Source: Dialister sp. UBA7295
GTDB taxonomy: Bacteria > Bacillota > Negativicutes > Veillonellales > Dialisteraceae
Direction of reading: 5' to 3'
Length of the DNA: 64,000 nt
Assembly: GCA_002471975.1 (NCBI GenBank)
Contig: DKQZ01000090.1
Coordinates: forward strand, 1 to 64,000
Position numbers and translations under genes: made by a program. Below, piece after piece: positions 62,409 to 64,000 of the stretch. The stretch's first letter is position 1, and each line of letters begins with the position of its first letter. The notes under the pieces are model-generated. The model was not told the origin of the DNA, made no database searches, and was given only the letters and a program-made list of their open reading frames with translations.

Positions 62409-63263
62409 ATGGAAAAGCAGTACGTCACCGAGTGGGCCAATCCCAATCTGGGCCTTACCCTCCAAATCACGAAAATGATTCATGAGGAAGAGACCCCTTT
62501 CCAGCACATCCAGATCGCCGATACCCTGCAGTATGGACGAATCCTCATCCTGGACGGCGTTTTCCAGACTTCTGTCAAAGATGAATGGACCTATCACGAA
62601 ATGATTTCCCATGTGCCCCTCATGCTCCATCCCCATCCTGAACGGGTGCTCATCATCGGTGGGGGAGACGGCGGAGTGGCAAGGGAAGTATGCCGTCATG
62701 ACTGCGTACGGCAGGTGGACCTCTGCGATATTGACGGAAGGGTCATCGAACTGTCAAAGGAATATTTCCCCACCATTTCCAGAGTGCTGAACGATCCCCC
62801 GGAAAAACTTCACGTCCATGTGGGAGACGGCATTGCCTTTGCAAAGACCGTGAAAGATTTCTACGATATCATCATCATCGACTGCTCCGATCCCATCGGA
62901 CCGGGAGAAGGACTCTTTACCCGCAATTTCTACAAGAGCGCCTTTGTCGCCCTCCGGGAAGACGGACTCATCGTGCAGCAGACGGAGTCTCCCATCGTCC
63001 AGCAGAAAACGGTGCATGACGTCTTTGAAGCCATGGGAGACGTATTCCCCATTGTCCGCATGTACTACTCCCATGTGCCCATTTACCCCGCCTGCCTCCA
63101 CTCCTTCATGATGGCTTCGAAGAAATACGATCCCCTCACGAAGGAAGCCAGAAAAGACGCTCCTTCGCCCATGAAATATTACAATGAGGACATCCAGAAG
63201 AGCTGCTTTGTCCTTCCCAATTTCATCAAAGAGCTTCTCTATAAGGGACATTTGAGCTTCTGA
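62409..63263 (+). CDS. speE: Spermidine (polyamine aminopropyl) synthase
   Basis: 284 residues. It transfers aminopropyl from decarboxylated SAM to putrescine. Signatures are LILDGVFQTSVKDEWTYHEM, the SAM site IIGGGDGGVAREV and DIDGRVIELSKEYFP, and the catalytic DCSDPIGPGEGLFT. ATG 62409 with AAGGAATA, 4 nt after divIVA, so the two are co-transcribed. speD/speB are not in the window. Confidence 0.96.
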   Translation: MEKQYVTEWANPNLGLTLQITKMIHEEETPFQHIQIADTLQYGRILILDGVFQTSVKDEWTYHEMISHVPLMLHPHPERVLIIGGGDGGVAREVCRHDCVRQVDLCDIDGRVIELSKEYFPTISRVLNDPPEKLHVHVGDGIAFAKTVKDFYDIIIIDCSDPIGPGEGLFTRNFYKSAFVALREDGLIVQQTESPIVQQKTVHDVFEAMGDVFPIVRMYYSHVPIYPACLHSFMMASKKYDPLTKEARKDAPSPMKYYNEDIQKSCFVLPNFIKELLYKGHLSF

Positions 63264-63296
63264 TTATATAAAAGGATGGATAACTGTTTTGGAAAT

Positions 63297-63416
63297 AGTT
63301 ATCAGTTCACAGTTCGCAGTTCTCAGTGGTTGTGCCGCGCATCAAATTGGATGGCGCGGCTTTTTATTTCTAAAAATTTTCCTTCACTGCGAACTGATAA
63401 CTGATAACTGAGAACT
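63297..63416. repeat. Heptamer-arm inverted element around a GC hairpin
   Basis: Left arm AGTTATC, AGTTCAC, AGTTCGC, AGTTCTC (63298-63325). A hairpin TGCCGCGCAT / ATGGCGCGGC with T5 lies at 63332-63366. Right arm GCGAACTGATAACTGATAAC (63389-63408). It probably ends the divIVA-speE transcript. Confidence 0.8.
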
Positions 63417-63475
63417 TCCCGCCTTCAGTCCGCCCTCATAATCATAGTTTTATACCTTGTTTTTAAAGATAATAA

Positions 63476-63502
63476 AAAAACGCCTGCCGGAGCAGGCGTC
63501 AA
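63476..63502 (-). terminator. Terminator of the partial TetR gene
   Basis: Minus-strand sense: ACGCCTGC / GCAGGCGT, then T7. Confidence 0.85.
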
Positions 63503-63524
63503 TTTTAAGCTGTGGGGGAATGTT

Positions 63525-64000
63525 TCAGGCACGGGTCAAAATGGATTTCGTGATTTTCTGCCAGAGTTCCCTGTTTTTCCCGATGAACTGGAGCAGATTC
63601 CCTATTTCTGCCCCGGAGAAACCAAAGGACTGGAGAATACCGGACAAAATCTTCAGCCGGATCTCTGCCGGATCCTGCTTCCTGATGAAATCAAAAGAAA
63701 TGAGGTACGCTGCGACAGTCCCTTCTGACAGAAGGAGAGCCTGAGGAAGGTCATCCTCATGCTTTTTTAAATCCCAGACAGGCCGGGCGATTTTCTCATG
63801 GCGGGAAAGGATATCTTCCATAAGAATGGGAGACGTATGGGAAGCCATCATCATTTCCCGGATCACCGGGCTGGCTTCGGCGCAATATAATTCCACATAC
63901 ACCAGGGCGATGAAACGGTGTATTTCGTCGGCCTCTTTTAATTCTTTATTCACAGCGCTGCGGACAATGCCCATGAATTTATCCACCAGGGCGGAAAACA
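63525..64000 (-). CDS. TetR-like regulator, C-terminal part (5' end outside window)
   Basis: At least 158 residues of an all-helical domain with the look of a TetR_C ligand and dimer domain (FSALVDKFMGIVRSAVNKEL …, ELYCAEASPVIREMM). The frame stays open to the window edge, so the DNA-binding domain lies beyond 64000. The similarity to the C-terminal half of the double-HTH regulator at 53329 is only general. Confidence 0.6.
   Translation of the reverse strand, partial: FSALVDKFMGIVRSAVNKELKEADEIHRFIALVYVELYCAEASPVIREMMMASHTSPILMEDILSRHEKIARPVWDLKKHEDDLPQALLLSEGTVAAYLISFDFIRKQDPAEIRLKILSGILQSFGFSGAEIGNLLQFIGKNRELWQKITKSILTRA

Overview
The window looks like a chromosomal segment of a strictly anaerobic, Gram-negative-type Firmicute of the class Negativicutes, most likely a Dialister-like (Veillonellaceae) organism. 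The reasons are: a complete succinate-to-propionate pathway with a sodium-pump-type methylmalonyl-CoA decarboxylase whose gamma subunit carries an Ala/Pro linker; Firmicute gene orders (phoH-ybeY-cdd-era, tig-clpP-clpX-lon-engB, ecfA1-ecfA2-ecfT-truA, yggS-sepF-proC-ylmH-divIVA); and outer-membrane traits (an SLH-porin-like N-terminus and an O-antigen-ligase-like protein). No rRNA, tRNA, CRISPR array or prophage was recognised. The species call is inference.

Layout. 1-10.5 kb: a small methyltransferase, nadE (minus strand), a radical-SAM gene, then the housekeeping run phoH-ybeY-cdd-era-CBS/CorC protein-recO. 10.8-15.7 kb: a polar amino-acid ABC transporter and a split chromate-type transporter pair divergent from a LysR regulator. 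16-23.5 kb: tig, clpP, clpX, lon, engB and a truncated SLH-porin-like gene. 24-28.3 kb: an AGCS symporter, a putative non-coding RNA on the minus strand, a DUF4405-like membrane protein and an O-antigen-ligase family protein.

28.6-45 kb is the metabolic core: CoA transferase, methylmalonyl-CoA mutase (catalytic and B12 subunits on separate genes), meaB, epimerase and methylmalonyl-CoA decarboxylase alpha, delta and gamma. Together these convert succinate to propionate and CO2, coupled to a Na+ gradient; the membrane beta subunit is not here. After a dead IS200/IS605 transposase comes a second, MutA/MutB-type mutase with its own meaB under a cobalamin riboswitch. Divergent from it lies a small gene for a B12-domain look-alike that has lost the cobalt-binding histidine. 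An MsrA-fold protein without the catalytic cysteine follows.

45.7-47.7 kb is almost entirely RNA. It holds a second copy of the putative non-coding RNA, then a consensus promoter driving two tandem cobalamin riboswitches, each with its own terminator, that feed not into a gene but into about 620 nt of tandem, covarying hairpin units closed by a terminator. This is the strongest candidate in the window for an undescribed system: a B12-controlled, modular non-coding RNA.

47.7-64 kb: glutathione peroxidase, a HAD phosphatase, the ECF energy-coupling module with truA, a TetR regulator with two tandem DNA-binding domains, a T-box leader with two decision modules ahead of a PheC-like protein and two paralogous TrpX-type binding proteins, then yggS-sepF-sepF2-proC-ylmH-divIVA-speE and a partial TetR gene.

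A window-wide theme is the presence of degenerate 7-bp tandem repeats in many intergenic gaps, often as inverted arms around a GC-rich hairpin. They look like a dispersed intergenic repeat family.
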